Below, piece after piece: positions 40,514 to 49,767 of a stretch of 64,000 bases of DNA. The position numbers and the translations under genes are program-made. The notes beneath the pieces are model-generated. The model made no database searches. It was not told the DNA's origin and was given only the letters and a program-made list of their open reading frames with translations. Within the stretch, counting starts at the first letter, position 1; each line of letters begins with the position of its first letter. The stretch spans positions 248,001 through 312,000 of the forward strand of contig NZ_BJEQ01000001.1 in NCBI RefSeq assembly GCF_005405585.1, written 5' to 3'. Origin of the DNA: Agarivorans sp. Toyoura001. Its GTDB lineage: Bacteria > Pseudomonadota > Gammaproteobacteria > Enterobacterales > Celerinatantimonadaceae.

Positions 40514-41743
40514 TCACAATTGCTTTTGTAGCCAATGCGTGACCTTTGTGAAGATTTGGTTGTAATTTTCTAGTGAATCCACCTCTTTTAGCATTTCAAC
40601 TTCACAATGAGATGAAGCCATATTTAACAAAGAGATATCGGTTTGCGGGCTAATTGCATCATTCTTACGCCCCACCACAAACATAGGCAGCTTGGTGCGT
40701 GGCCCACCTAAAATGCCTTGGGTTTTGAGGGACAAGGGTAAGCAACGATAAAACAAGCTTTCGGTATTGCCTGCGTTGCTCCCGCTGCGATTGGCTAAAC
40801 AGTCTTGATACATTTGTGGCAAGTTTTGGAAACGCTGAATATCGGTAAACAATCGGTCTACTGGTGCACCCACCGTCACTACTGCGCGCAAACGTTGGGA
40901 AGCGATAAATGCCAAACGTGCTGCTACGTTGCCAGCAAATCGATAACCCAACATGGCAACCCGGGCATGGTCAACCCATGGCACTTCAGGGAGGTGGTCT
41001 AGCACGGCTAAGTGGATCTTGCTGCTGTCTTGTTGCAATTTCCAGTGAGAGCAATGCCCTGCACCTGGCAAATCGATACACAGCATGGCAATGCCAGCTG
41101 GTGCTAAGAATCGCTCAAAAAACGGATACAACTCGGTTTGAATGGTATCTAAGCCGCCGCTCACTAACACCACCGGTTTTACCGAATCAGTGTCTGGTAA
41201 ATGCAAATAACAAGGCACTTGTTTGCCTTCAATAGGCACATTTATAATTTTGCATTGATACTGGCTGTGCTCCATAGCAGACACAAAATTACTATGAGCA
41301 AGCGCATGTGCAGAGGTAGCTAAATCGTCCCCTTTAAAATGCGGATAAGCCGCTACAGTGGCGCTGTAGCTGGCTTGCAAAAACTCACTGTAGGCCTGCT
41401 GTTGTTCACCTTCTTCAGCGGCTTGTTTAGCCTTAACTTGATGCCCTACCGCACGTTGCATCCACTCATAATTCCAGTTACCCGGTTGGTAACCGCCAAT
41501 GGTGTCTAACAGCTCGCTGGTACGTGGTTTGTCGCACATGGCGATACTGGCAAACAAACGCTCGGTTTCAATGGGATCTAAGCCTAACCATGCCCAGTAT
41601 TCTCGGCGTAACAAGCGATACCAGTTTCTGCCTTCTTCTTGGCCTATAGCGGTTGATTGAGCCGCATTAGAGTTTGAAACAGTGGAGGTTTCTACCACAT
41701 TAATACGTGGCTTAAACAATACTTCGGATAGATTTTCCTTCAC
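40514..41743 (-). CDS. frsA: FrsA family alpha/beta hydrolase (GTG start)
   Basis: 409 residues, near E. coli FrsA (414). FrsA (YafA) binds dephosphorylated EIIA-Glc of the PTS and influences fermentation/respiration balance; its catalytic role is debated. Conserved blocks: NLSEVLFKPR at the N terminus, YPHFKGDDLA, VLVSGGLDTIQTE, IDLPGAGHCSHWKL and VPWVDHARVAMLGYRFAGNVAARLA. The nucleophile elbow reads GYRFAG, so there is no GxSxG serine, as in E. coli (GFRFGA). The start codon is GTG at 41743. Confidence 0.93.
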   Translation of the reverse strand: MKENLSEVLFKPRINVVETSTVSNSNAAQSTAIGQEEGRNWYRLLRREYWAWLGLDPIETERLFASIAMCDKPRTSELLDTIGGYQPGNWNYEWMQRAVGHQVKAKQAAEEGEQQQAYSEFLQASYSATVAAYPHFKGDDLATSAHALAHSNFVSAMEHSQYQCKIINVPIEGKQVPCYLHLPDTDSVKPVVLVSGGLDTIQTELYPFFERFLAPAGIAMLCIDLPGAGHCSHWKLQQDSSKIHLAVLDHLPEVPWVDHARVAMLGYRFAGNVAARLAFIASQRLRAVVTVGAPVDRLFTDIQRFQNLPQMYQDCLANRSGSNAGNTESLFYRCLPLSLKTQGILGGPRTKLPMFVVGRKNDAISPQTDISLLNMASSHCEVEMLKEVDSLENYNQIFTKVTHWLQKQL

Positions 41744-41783
41744 AACAACTTACTCGCAGTCTTATTAATAAATAAAATATACC

Positions 41784-41815
41784 ATAAAAAAAGGTCGCCA
41801 CATTGTGACGACCTT
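41784..41815 (-). terminator. Intrinsic terminator of purine permease
   Basis: On the minus strand AAGGTCG and CGACCTT pair, with an inner CAC/GTG extension, and are followed by eight T. It ends the NCS2 permease gene before frsA. Confidence 0.88.
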
Positions 41816-41840
41816 GTTTGTTATAAGGTTTTAGTCAGCT

Positions 41841-43130
41841 TTAGAAAAAAGCAAACTTAAGAACAAATACTACAGCCAGTACCCAAACGCTTAACGGTAC
41901 TTCTTTATGGCGACCGGCTAACAGCTTAATCGCGGCGTAAGAGATAAAACCAATTGCGATACCGTCGGCAATAGAGAACGACAGCGGCATTAAAATAGCC
42001 ACAATCGCAGCCGGAGCGGCTTCGGTTAAGTCGGTCCAATCTACGTTGATAAGGCCCGACAGCATTAAAGTACATACGTAGAACAAGGCACCAGCGGTCG
42101 CGTAGGCAGGGATCATTCCAGCCAATGGCGAGAACAATAGCGCTAAGATAAATAGCACGCCAACCACTACAGCAGTAAGACCAGTACGGCCGCCCACTTC
42201 TACACCCGCGCCACTTTCAACGTAAGAAGTGGTGCTAGATGTACCCAACATAGAGCCTGCAATAGTGGCACTAGAGTCAGCTAACAGTGCTTTTCTAAGA
42301 TTTGGTAAATTGCCGTTTTCATCCAGTAATTTACCGCGCTGAGCAACCGCAGTTAAGGTGCCTGCAGTGTCGAATAAATCAACAAACAAGAAAGCAAAAA
42401 TAACACTGATCATGGTCACATCTAAAGCGCCCATAATATCTAGCTGCATAAAGGTAGGAGCTGGATTAGGTGGCATAGAAACAATACCGCCATATTGGGT
42501 GTAACCCAATACAATCGACAATACCGTAATCGCCAAAATAGAAATAAGCACGCCGCCTTTAACTTTGCGGTACTCAAGACCAATAATCAGGAAGAAACCT
42601 AATGCCGCTAGAATCATCTGATGTGGGTTCTCGTGACCTAAGCTCACCAACGTAGCGGGGTTGTCTACCACAATGCCAGCATTTTTAAGGGCGATAAAAC
42701 CAAGGAACAAACCAATACCTGCAGCAATACCTACACGTAATGTTTGCGGAATTGAGTTGATAATCCACTCACGAACTTTAAACAAGCTCAAGCAAATGAA
42801 AATAACACCCGATAAGAATACCGCACCTAGCGCTACTTGCCAGCTATGACCCATGCCAAGCACTACGCCATAAGTGAAGAATGCGTTTAAGCCCATACCC
42901 GGCGCTTGAGCGATAGGATAGTTGGCATAAAGGCCCATAATGAAACAACCAACCGCTGCAGCTAAACAAGTCGCAACAAATACTGCGCCTTGATCCATCC
43001 CTGTGGCAGCCAGCATGCTAGGGTTTACAAAAATGATGTAGGCCATGGTCAAGAAGGTGGTTAAACCCGCAATGACTTCTGTGCGCACATCAGTGCCATG
43101 CGCTTTCAATTTAAATAGTTTCTCTAACAT
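41841..43130 (-). CDS. NCS2 family purine permease (AzgA-like)
   Basis: 429 residues with about 13-14 membrane segments. It belongs to the AzgA-like branch of nucleobase cation symporter 2, like E. coli AdeP/GhxP, which import adenine or guanine/hypoxanthine with protons. Signature segments are AQAPGMGLNAFFTYGVVLGMG, FLFVDLFDTAGTLTAVA and STTSYVESGAGVEVGGRTGL. The substrate within the purines cannot be assigned safely. It is divergent from pepD across 400 bases that hold paired repeats and a Fur-like site. No PurR box could be convincingly read. Confidence 0.9.
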   Translation of the reverse strand: MLEKLFKLKAHGTDVRTEVIAGLTTFLTMAYIIFVNPSMLAATGMDQGAVFVATCLAAAVGCFIMGLYANYPIAQAPGMGLNAFFTYGVVLGMGHSWQVALGAVFLSGVIFICLSLFKVREWIINSIPQTLRVGIAAGIGLFLGFIALKNAGIVVDNPATLVSLGHENPHQMILAALGFFLIIGLEYRKVKGGVLISILAITVLSIVLGYTQYGGIVSMPPNPAPTFMQLDIMGALDVTMISVIFAFLFVDLFDTAGTLTAVAQRGKLLDENGNLPNLRKALLADSSATIAGSMLGTSSTTSYVESGAGVEVGGRTGLTAVVVGVLFILALLFSPLAGMIPAYATAGALFYVCTLMLSGLINVDWTDLTEAAPAAIVAILMPLSFSIADGIAIGFISYAAIKLLAGRHKEVPLSVWVLAVVFVLKFAFF

Positions 43131-43265
43131 AGCAGTGTATGTTCCTTGGACAGACAGTGGTTTAGTTGGCCGTTGTTAGGCATTCCATTAAAGCTAACAG
43201 CGGAAATCGCGAGGCATTATATTCGTGGCCTAAGTAAGATGCTACTGGATGATGAAGCCAACCTG

Positions 43266-43328
43266 CGCTAGATCAGCAAAAAAACCTAAAATCACCAACT
43301 CACAGCGTTAATATCCGCTAGAGCAGCA
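43266..43328. repeat. Direct repeat pair CGCTAGA(T/G)CAGCA
   Basis: CGCTAGATCAGCA (43266-43278) and CGCTAGAGCAGCA (43316-43328) match at 12 of 13 positions and start 50 bases apart. They lie about 135-200 bases upstream of the permease start. They could be regulator sites; identity unknown. Confidence 0.7.
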
Positions 43329-43366
43329 CATTTATTTGGATTATCTGCCAGCGTTAGGACTTTTTT

Positions 43367-43385
43367 GATAGTGATTATCATGCTA
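43367..43385. promoter_or_regulatory. Fur-box-like sequence
   Basis: GATAGTGATTATCATGCTA matches the 19-base Fur consensus (GATAATGATAATCATTATC) at about 14 positions. It is about 150 bases upstream of pepD and 240 upstream of the permease gene. Neither is a known iron gene, so its role is uncertain. Confidence 0.4.
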
Positions 43386-43533
43386 ACCATCAAGGCGAAT
43401 TTAATGCTCTACTGAATCAGAACTTGTTTATAAACAATTATTCCAGCTAAATAGCTTAATACAGGCTTATATTCATAGAATTGAGCTGCTACAGTCTCAT
43501 TCATTCTACAAATACAGATTTTAAGGTGACTTT

Positions 43534-44997
43534 GTGTCTACACTATCTTCGCTAAAACCACAGGCCTTGTGGCAGCATTTTGAAACCATGTGTTCTATTC
43601 CTCACCCTTCTAAGCATGAACAAGCCATGATCGATTGGGTGACAGGTTTAGCTAGCGAGCATCAGCTTGAACATTTTCAAGATGCTGTTGGTAATGTGAT
43701 CATTAAAAAGCCTGCTACCGCTGGCATGGAGAATCGCCAAGGTGTGATTCTACAAGCCCATTTAGATATGGTGCCGCAAGCGAACAACGATACCCAACAC
43801 GACTTCACTAAAGATCCTATTCGCCCCTACATTGATGGCGACTGGGTTACCGCAGAAGGTACCACTTTAGGCGCTGACAACGGCATCGGTGGTTCGTCAA
43901 TTTTAGCGGTACTTACCAGCAACGACATTGAGCATGGCCCAATTGAAGCGCTATTTACCATTGATGAAGAAGCAGGCATGACCGGCGCTTTTGGCCTACA
44001 GGCGGGTGTATTAGAAGGCAAGCTGCTAATTAACACCGACTCTGAGCAAGAAGGCGAAGTGTACATGGGTTGTGCGGGTGGCGGCGATACCAGCATTAGC
44101 TTTGCTAGCGAATATCAAGCTACCAACACCCAACAACTAGCGATTGAGTTAAGTGTTACAGGCTTAAAAGGTGGTCACTCTGGCTGTGATATCGATACCG
44201 GCCGAGCCAATGCTAATAAACTACTAGTTCGCATTGTAGCTGCCATGCAACAGCAAGGTTTTGAACCTGTATTGTGCAATATTCAAGGCGGTAGTTTACG
44301 TAACGCTATTCCACGCGAAGCTAGCACTAAGCTGGTTTATAAAGCTGAACAACAGGCCGTTTTAGCGCAGTTTATTGCTAGCCAAATCGACGACATTGTC
44401 GGTGAATTTGGTGCAGTAGAAACTGACTTAGAGATCACCGCAGCCGCCATTGATACGCCAAGCCAAAGCTTGACTGGCGAGCTTTCTCAGCAAATTGTTG
44501 CCAGCTTAAATGCTTGTAGCAACGGCGTTGTTAGCATGAGCCAAGCAGTTGAAGGCGTGGTAGAAACATCACTTAACCTTGGTGTAATTAGCCAAAGCGC
44601 AGACAGCATCGATATTAAAGTATTGGTTCGCTCGCTAATTGACTCTAGCCGTTTACAAGTAGAAGCCAGCCTAGCCTCTTTGTTCAGCCTTACTTCAGCT
44701 ACCGTTTCATTCTCTGGTGCTTATCCAGGTTGGAAGCCAGAAACTGACTCGGTAATGAAAACTCTCATTCAAGACAGTTACCAAGAACTGTTTGGCAAAT
44801 GCCCGAATGTAATGGTGATTCACGCAGGACTAGAGTGTGGCTTATTTAAAAGTGCTTACCCTGAATGGGATATGGCGTCTTTTGGGCCAACCATCAAGTT
44901 CCCACATAGCCCAGACGAAAAAGTAGAAATTGCCGCTGTAGAAAAGTACTGGCAACTACTGGTAGCCGTATTGAAAAACGTTCCCGTAAAAGCATAA
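43534..44997 (+). CDS. pepD: Aminoacyl-histidine dipeptidase PepD (GTG start)
   Basis: 487 residues, E. coli PepD size (485). It is a cytosolic M20 zinc dipeptidase that cleaves Xaa-His dipeptides such as carnosine. Metal and catalytic segments are LQAHLDMVPQ, GTTLGADNGIG, TIDEEAGMTGAFGLQ, NTDSEQEGE and MGCAGG, with a C-terminal IHAGLECGLFKSAYPEWDM and HSPDE. GTG 43534 is the start, with AAGGTGA six bases upstream; the N-terminal MSTLSSLKPQALW matches the family. A weak hairpin (45007-45033) follows the stop. Confidence 0.97.
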   Translation: MSTLSSLKPQALWQHFETMCSIPHPSKHEQAMIDWVTGLASEHQLEHFQDAVGNVIIKKPATAGMENRQGVILQAHLDMVPQANNDTQHDFTKDPIRPYIDGDWVTAEGTTLGADNGIGGSSILAVLTSNDIEHGPIEALFTIDEEAGMTGAFGLQAGVLEGKLLINTDSEQEGEVYMGCAGGGDTSISFASEYQATNTQQLAIELSVTGLKGGHSGCDIDTGRANANKLLVRIVAAMQQQGFEPVLCNIQGGSLRNAIPREASTKLVYKAEQQAVLAQFIASQIDDIVGEFGAVETDLEITAAAIDTPSQSLTGELSQQIVASLNACSNGVVSMSQAVEGVVETSLNLGVISQSADSIDIKVLVRSLIDSSRLQVEASLASLFSLTSATVSFSGAYPGWKPETDSVMKTLIQDSYQELFGKCPNVMVIHAGLECGLFKSAYPEWDMASFGPTIKFPHSPDEKVEIAAVEKYWQLLVAVLKNVPVKA

Positions 44998-45006
44998 GCA
45001 ATACCC

Positions 45007-45033
45007 ACCAAGCTGGCATCCTGTCAGCTTGGT
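45007..45033 (+). terminator. Weak terminator-like hairpin after pepD
   Basis: ACCAAGCTG pairs with CAGCTTGGT across a nine-base loop. The downstream tract ATCTTAATTACTC has few T, so termination may be inefficient. Confidence 0.45.
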
Positions 45034-45191
45034 ATCTTAATTACTCGTTACATTTTCAAATCAACTAGCCCCTCTCGCTATTTTCTAAACTACTTCTCTA
45101 TTTTAATGATATTTCCATCAAGCATTAATCAACTTGTGCTAGTATCCTGCGCCATTAAATATCGATATAAAACAATTAGAAGGATCTAGTA

Positions 45192-46583
45192 ATGAGTGAA
45201 GACACCTTAGATAAAAAGCTAAGTTTGGATAAAATCAATAAGCTAAGCAGTGGTTTCAAATTTAACGTTAAATTTGTGGCTGTATTAGTGATGATTGCGG
45301 GACTCATTTACACCTTAAGTAACTCATTTTTCTACGCTGAGCCAGGTTACATTTATCACGTAAGAACAGTAACCGGTAACGAAGCGGTAGTAACCGAGGT
45401 CGGCTATAAGTTTTATCCTTTTGGTCGATATAATTCATGGAAAAGAGCCATGACGGTTCAGGCCTTATCGGGTTCATCTACCAACTCAATTCGAGCCGAA
45501 AAAGATTCTGACAATTCTTCAGCTAGCTTGCCACCAATGAGCATCATGTTTTTGGACCAAGTTGATGCCCATGCTGAAGCGACAGTGCGCTTTTCAATCC
45601 CTTCAGATCATGAATCTTTTCTCCACCTAGCCCACGAGTTTAGATCACCAGAAAACTTGCTACGCACCGCCCTCATTCCTGCATTTAAAGAAACCTTGCA
45701 AGCCAACGCGTCTTTAATGGCAGCTGAGGAGTATTACGCAGGCGGACGCACCGAATTCAACTCTGAATTTGAAAACCAAATGAACAGCGGTATTTTATTG
45801 GTTAAACGAGAAGAAATTATCATTCATTCTAAACAATCAACAGGCAGTGCTAATGCCGCTTTAGGTACCGACCAAGATGAGTATGGCGATAATAGCAAAA
45901 CCGTTTTTGTGGTAAATAAAGTACTTGGGGAAGACGGACTACCTTTACGTAAATCACAACGGTTCACCGATTTTGGGGTAACCGTAGTATCTGCTCTCAT
46001 CACCGATATGCGCCCTAATGCTAAATTTATCGAGCGTATGCAATTAAAACAAAAGGCATCAGCCGACCGAGCAATCGCCAGAGAGCAACGTGTTCAAGAG
46101 GAAGAGCAACGTTTGTTAGCCATTGCTCGCGGTGAGCGTGAAGTTGCCGAACGTCAGGCCAAAGCGAAAGTAGAGCAAATACAAAAAACCACTGAAGCAC
46201 AAACTGATAAGCAGTTAGCGATTACCAATGCTGAAAAATTAAAAGCTCAAGCGAAAATTTCTAAAGAAACCGCTGAAATCAATTTAGAAAAAGCGCGTAT
46301 TGAAGCCGAAACCCAGCAAACATTGGCCGAAGCTGAAGCGTACCAAAAACGAGTGATTTTAGAAGCCGATAACGCCTTGGCGCAAAAGCTGGAAGCAGAA
46401 GTGAAAATTCAAGCGCTTTGGGCTGATGCTTTTGCTAAACGTAATGTGCCCACCAACGTATTTGGTGCAGGGGGTAATTCAGGCACACCATCAGGCAGCG
46501 ATGCAGAAACTCGTGCCTTTATGCAAATGCTGACACTAGATGCCGCTAAGCGATTAAGTTACGACCGCGAGATCACTAAATAA
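45192..46583 (+). CDS. SPFH/Band 7 domain membrane protein
   Basis: 463 residues. One membrane segment lies near residues 25-46 (VKFVAVLVMIAGLIYTLSNS). It is followed by a Band 7/SPFH domain (PGYIYHVRT through GVTVVSALITDMRP, about 52-285) and a long charged coiled coil rich in Ala, Glu, Lys and Gln (about 286-420), as in flotillin/stomatin-like proteins. Such proteins form oligomeric membrane scaffolds; the role of this member is unknown. AAGGA precedes the ATG. It has no NfeD-type partner gene, which many SPFH genes have. It is convergent with dinB. Confidence 0.85.
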   Translation: MSEDTLDKKLSLDKINKLSSGFKFNVKFVAVLVMIAGLIYTLSNSFFYAEPGYIYHVRTVTGNEAVVTEVGYKFYPFGRYNSWKRAMTVQALSGSSTNSIRAEKDSDNSSASLPPMSIMFLDQVDAHAEATVRFSIPSDHESFLHLAHEFRSPENLLRTALIPAFKETLQANASLMAAEEYYAGGRTEFNSEFENQMNSGILLVKREEIIIHSKQSTGSANAALGTDQDEYGDNSKTVFVVNKVLGEDGLPLRKSQRFTDFGVTVVSALITDMRPNAKFIERMQLKQKASADRAIAREQRVQEEEQRLLAIARGEREVAERQAKAKVEQIQKTTEAQTDKQLAITNAEKLKAQAKISKETAEINLEKARIEAETQQTLAEAEAYQKRVILEADNALAQKLEAEVKIQALWADAFAKRNVPTNVFGAGGNSGTPSGSDAETRAFMQMLTLDAAKRLSYDREITK

Positions 46584-46588
46584 CAGAA

Positions 46589-47668
46589 CTAAAACGGCAA
46601 AATCAGTTGCGGTGACTGGTTTTGCTGCTCTGGCGCTAGACCAATATGCAAACCAATCAATCGTACGGCTTTGCCCTTACCTCTTGCTAGCGCTTCGTTA
46701 AACAACTCCAATAAGGTTGTTTCATCAATCTGTTGGCATTGCTGCTCTTTGGTGGTTTGCTGAAAATCAGCGAATTTCACCTTTACGCCTAATTTATTCA
46801 TTTTGGCTTGTTTAAGGTGCTTTTCACTGCGGCGTTTTAACTCTGGCAGCAAAGCCATTAAACGTTCCACCAAAATACCTTGGTCACCTTCGTCTTGCGC
46901 AAAGGTACGCTCCACCGCTACTGATTTACGTTGCCGGTCGTTACTGACCGCCCGCTCGTCCACGCCTTGGCAACGCATCCATAACATCTCACCAAACTTG
47001 CCAAAAATTTGTTTTAGTTTATCTCGCTCGGCACGACGAATATCTCCCCCCGTGTAAAGCCCTTGGTGATGCAGTTTTTCAATGCTCACTTTGCCTACAC
47101 CAGAAATTTTTTCTAGGGCTAAGGTTTCAATAAATTCGCTTACTTGCTCAGGTTTAATCACAAATAAACCATTGGGTTTGTTTAAGTCTGAAGCAATTTT
47201 GGCAAGAAATTTCACAGGAGCGACCCCTGCCGAAGCAGTTAAACCGGTTTTATCAAAGATATCTTGCCTAATTTGCTCGGCAATTAAGGTGGCTGAACCA
47301 CGGCAGGCTTGGCTACTGGTTACGTCTAGGTAGGCTTCATCGAGAGATAATGGCTCTATTGCGTCAGCATAATCATGAAAAATTGCCTGCACTTGTTGGC
47401 TGGCGTCTTGATAGGCGGCCATACGTGGCGGCACTAGCACTAAATCAGGACAAAGCTGCATAGCCTTATGAGTTGGCATCGCCGAGCGAATGCCATATTG
47501 GCGAGCAATGTAATTGCAGGTGGTTAATACCCCTCGACCACTACGCATGCCACCAACAGCCAGAGGCACATTGGCTAACTCTGGCTGGTCACGCATTTCC
47601 ACAGCCGCATAAAAACAATCCATGTCTACATGGATAATCTTACGCTGAATTGAAGCTGGTGTTGTCAA
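46589..47668 (-). CDS. dinB: DNA polymerase IV DinB (TTG start)
   Basis: 359 residues from TTG 47668. The frame is open to an ATG at 47734, but that would translate through the LexA box, and the conserved Pol IV N terminus (RKIIHVDMDCFYAAVEMRD) begins only eight residues after the TTG. Y-family features are present: DMDCF, SLDEAYLDV with the catalytic acidic pair, the helix-hairpin-helix ISGVGKV and a C-terminal little finger. The tail QLILPF matches a beta-clamp binding motif. Pol IV bypasses damaged bases. SOS control is shown by the operator upstream. Confidence 0.95.
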   Translation of the reverse strand: MTTPASIQRKIIHVDMDCFYAAVEMRDQPELANVPLAVGGMRSGRGVLTTCNYIARQYGIRSAMPTHKAMQLCPDLVLVPPRMAAYQDASQQVQAIFHDYADAIEPLSLDEAYLDVTSSQACRGSATLIAEQIRQDIFDKTGLTASAGVAPVKFLAKIASDLNKPNGLFVIKPEQVSEFIETLALEKISGVGKVSIEKLHHQGLYTGGDIRRAERDKLKQIFGKFGEMLWMRCQGVDERAVSNDRQRKSVAVERTFAQDEGDQGILVERLMALLPELKRRSEKHLKQAKMNKLGVKVKFADFQQTTKEQQCQQIDETTLLELFNEALARGKGKAVRLIGLHIGLAPEQQNQSPQLILPF

Positions 47669-47682
47669 TATGCCGCACTCAT

Positions 47683-47702
47683 AACTGTATATGCAAACAG
47701 TA
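47683..47702 (-). promoter_or_regulatory. LexA (SOS) box of dinB
   Basis: AACTGTATATGCAAACAGTA contains CTGT-N8-ACAG (47685-47700), matching the gammaproteobacterial LexA consensus. It lies 15-35 bases before the dinB TTG start, and 130 bases before the divergent MOSC gene. Confidence 0.88.
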
Positions 47703-47832
47703 TAAAGCTGATATACGGAATTACCAAGTAACACTGAGCAGTTTTTAGCATGCTAACCAGCCAAATTACTATGGCTTGAACGCAAGAGCTTGAGTAGTAT
47801 TGAAAAACCAATTTGCTGAAGGAAGTAAAACT

Positions 47833-49710
47833 GTGAGTGATGCACGACTAAGCCAACTGAGTGTTTATCCCATTAAATCAACGGCCGGTATCCACCTTAA
47901 TCATGCTTATGTTGAGGAACACGGTTTAGCTTTTGACCGCCGATTTGTTGTTTGCCAGCCAGACGGCATACAGATTACCGCGAGAACTCACCCTAAATTG
48001 GCACAAGTCCATAGCGCGCTAAATCGCGATGGTTTGCATTTGCGCGCACCTAATATGGCAGCGCTTGATATTGTTTATAGCGAGTTCTCAGAGGATTACC
48101 GTGAGGTAATGATTTGGAAAGACAGCGTACAAGCGCAACATTGCCACCGCTCTTACGATGCTTGGTTTAGTGAGTATTTAGGCGAACCTTGTCACTTGGT
48201 GTTTTTTGGTCAGCAATCTCAGCGCAAAGTAAAACAACGAGAGAGTCAGGTTTCTTTTGCCGATGGCTATCCATTGCTACTGATTTCTGAAGCGTCGCTT
48301 GAGGATCTCAATTTGCGCTCTAGCGCTATTCACAGTATGGAACAGTTTCGCCCTAACATTGTGGTAAAAAATACCGAGGCTTTTGCCGAAGATGGCTGGA
48401 AGCGCTTTAAAATTGGTGAAGTTGAATTTGAAGTACAAAACCCTTGTTCTCGCTGTATATTCACAACTCTCGACCAAGCCAGTGGTCAATTTCATCCGAA
48501 TAAAGAGCCGCTTGCTACCTTCGCCAAATATCGCCAAGGAGACGGCGGCAATGTGTATTTTGGGCAAAATGTTGTGGCTCTAAATAGTGGCAAAATCAGC
48601 TTGTACGACAGCATTGAAGTACTAGAAACGCGCCAAGCAGAGGTATATCCAGATACCTCTGAAAAACGGCAAGCTAACAGCACTCCCTCAGCTCAACAGT
48701 GGCAGCAAGGTGAGGCGGTTAAGCTAAGTTGCATTGCAGTTCAGCAAGATACCCACGATGTAAAAACCTTTGTCTTTGAGCCACCTAAACATTTACAAGC
48801 TACTTACCTACCCGGCCAATACATGGGGCTTGAACTTGAGATCGACGGCAAGCCTGTTCATCGTAATTACACCTTATCAAGCTCACCTAGCCGCCCTTAT
48901 CGCTTAGCCATTACCGTAAAACGAGTGACCGGCGGCCAAGCGTCTAACTGGCTGCACGATAACCTTAAACCGGGTATGCACTTAAACACTCACGCGCCAA
49001 GTGGCGACTTCCACCTAGAGCAAAGTAACAACCAAAAGCTGCTATTGCTGTCTGCTGGCAGTGGCATAACGCCTATGCTATCGATGCTTCGTTACTTAAG
49101 TGACATGAATATCGAAAAAGACATCGTGTTTTTACACAGTGCCCATAGCGAGCAGGACTTAATTGCCGAAGCGGAGCTAGCCCAGCTCAGCAATAACTTT
49201 AAACACTGCAGTATTCGCTACACCCTTACTCAGAATGCCCCAGCCAATTGGCAAGGTTACCAAGGCCGCTTAAATCGCGGTATGTTAATGGACATTGCTG
49301 ATTTAGATCAGCGAACAGTGTTTGTTTGTGGCCCACAAGCCTTTATGCAAAGCGCGAAAGAGCAGCTACTAGCTCTTGGGGTGTACGAGTCAGATTACTT
49401 TGAAGAAAGCTTTGGCCACCAGCTCACAGAGAAGGTGGAGACCAAACCTGTCAATATTCTGTTTGATAGCTGGGATACTTATGTTCAAGGCAATAATCAG
49501 CAGAACTTATTAGAGCAAGCCGAACAGGCTGGTTTAAACTTAAGCTATTCTTGCCGCGGCGGATTTTGTGGAAGCTGTAAAGTAAAACTGCAAAGTGGTG
49601 ACGTTAAGATATTGGAAGATAGCGGCTTAACCGACGATGAAAAACAACAGGGCTTTATTCTTAGCTGCAGTTGTATTCCAACAAGCGATGTTTGTATTAC
49701 TCAAGACTAA
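47833..49710 (+). CDS. MOSC-flavin reductase-ferredoxin fusion (YcbX-like)
   Basis: 625 residues from GTG 47833, which has AAGGAAG seven bases upstream. TTG 47800 has no ribosome site. Domains: N-terminal MOSC_N beta barrel and MOSC domain (about 1-270; MEQFRPNIVV and NPCSRCIFTT bind the molybdenum cofactor), a FAD/NAD(P) ferredoxin-reductase module (about 290-520; RNYTLSSSP, LLSAGSGITPMLSM, VFVCGPQAFM), and a C-terminal 2Fe-2S ferredoxin with cysteines in CRGGFCGSCK and LSCSC. E. coli YcbX has only MOSC plus ferredoxin and detoxifies N-hydroxylated bases with CysJ. The built-in reductase would make this protein self-sufficient; that is inference. It is divergent from dinB. Confidence 0.9.
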   Translation: MSDARLSQLSVYPIKSTAGIHLNHAYVEEHGLAFDRRFVVCQPDGIQITARTHPKLAQVHSALNRDGLHLRAPNMAALDIVYSEFSEDYREVMIWKDSVQAQHCHRSYDAWFSEYLGEPCHLVFFGQQSQRKVKQRESQVSFADGYPLLLISEASLEDLNLRSSAIHSMEQFRPNIVVKNTEAFAEDGWKRFKIGEVEFEVQNPCSRCIFTTLDQASGQFHPNKEPLATFAKYRQGDGGNVYFGQNVVALNSGKISLYDSIEVLETRQAEVYPDTSEKRQANSTPSAQQWQQGEAVKLSCIAVQQDTHDVKTFVFEPPKHLQATYLPGQYMGLELEIDGKPVHRNYTLSSSPSRPYRLAITVKRVTGGQASNWLHDNLKPGMHLNTHAPSGDFHLEQSNNQKLLLLSAGSGITPMLSMLRYLSDMNIEKDIVFLHSAHSEQDLIAEAELAQLSNNFKHCSIRYTLTQNAPANWQGYQGRLNRGMLMDIADLDQRTVFVCGPQAFMQSAKEQLLALGVYESDYFEESFGHQLTEKVETKPVNILFDSWDTYVQGNNQQNLLEQAEQAGLNLSYSCRGGFCGSCKVKLQSGDVKILEDSGLTDDEKQQGFILSCSCIPTSDVCITQD

Positions 49711-49767
49711 TATGACATTCAGTAACTCATAAATTTATAAACGTTTACATACGATAGGAAGATAAAA

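Larger units (their letters stand above)
43131..43533. other. Divergent intergenic region, permease/pepD
   Basis: 403 bases with no ORF of merit. It holds a 13-base direct repeat pair exactly 50 bases apart (43266-43278 and 43316-43328) and a Fur-like sequence at 43367-43385. It must carry promoters for both flanking genes. Confidence 0.55.

Noticed and set aside
47669-47734. Longer DinB beginning at ATG 47734
   Set aside because: It would translate through the LexA operator and place 22 unconserved residues before the normal N terminus.
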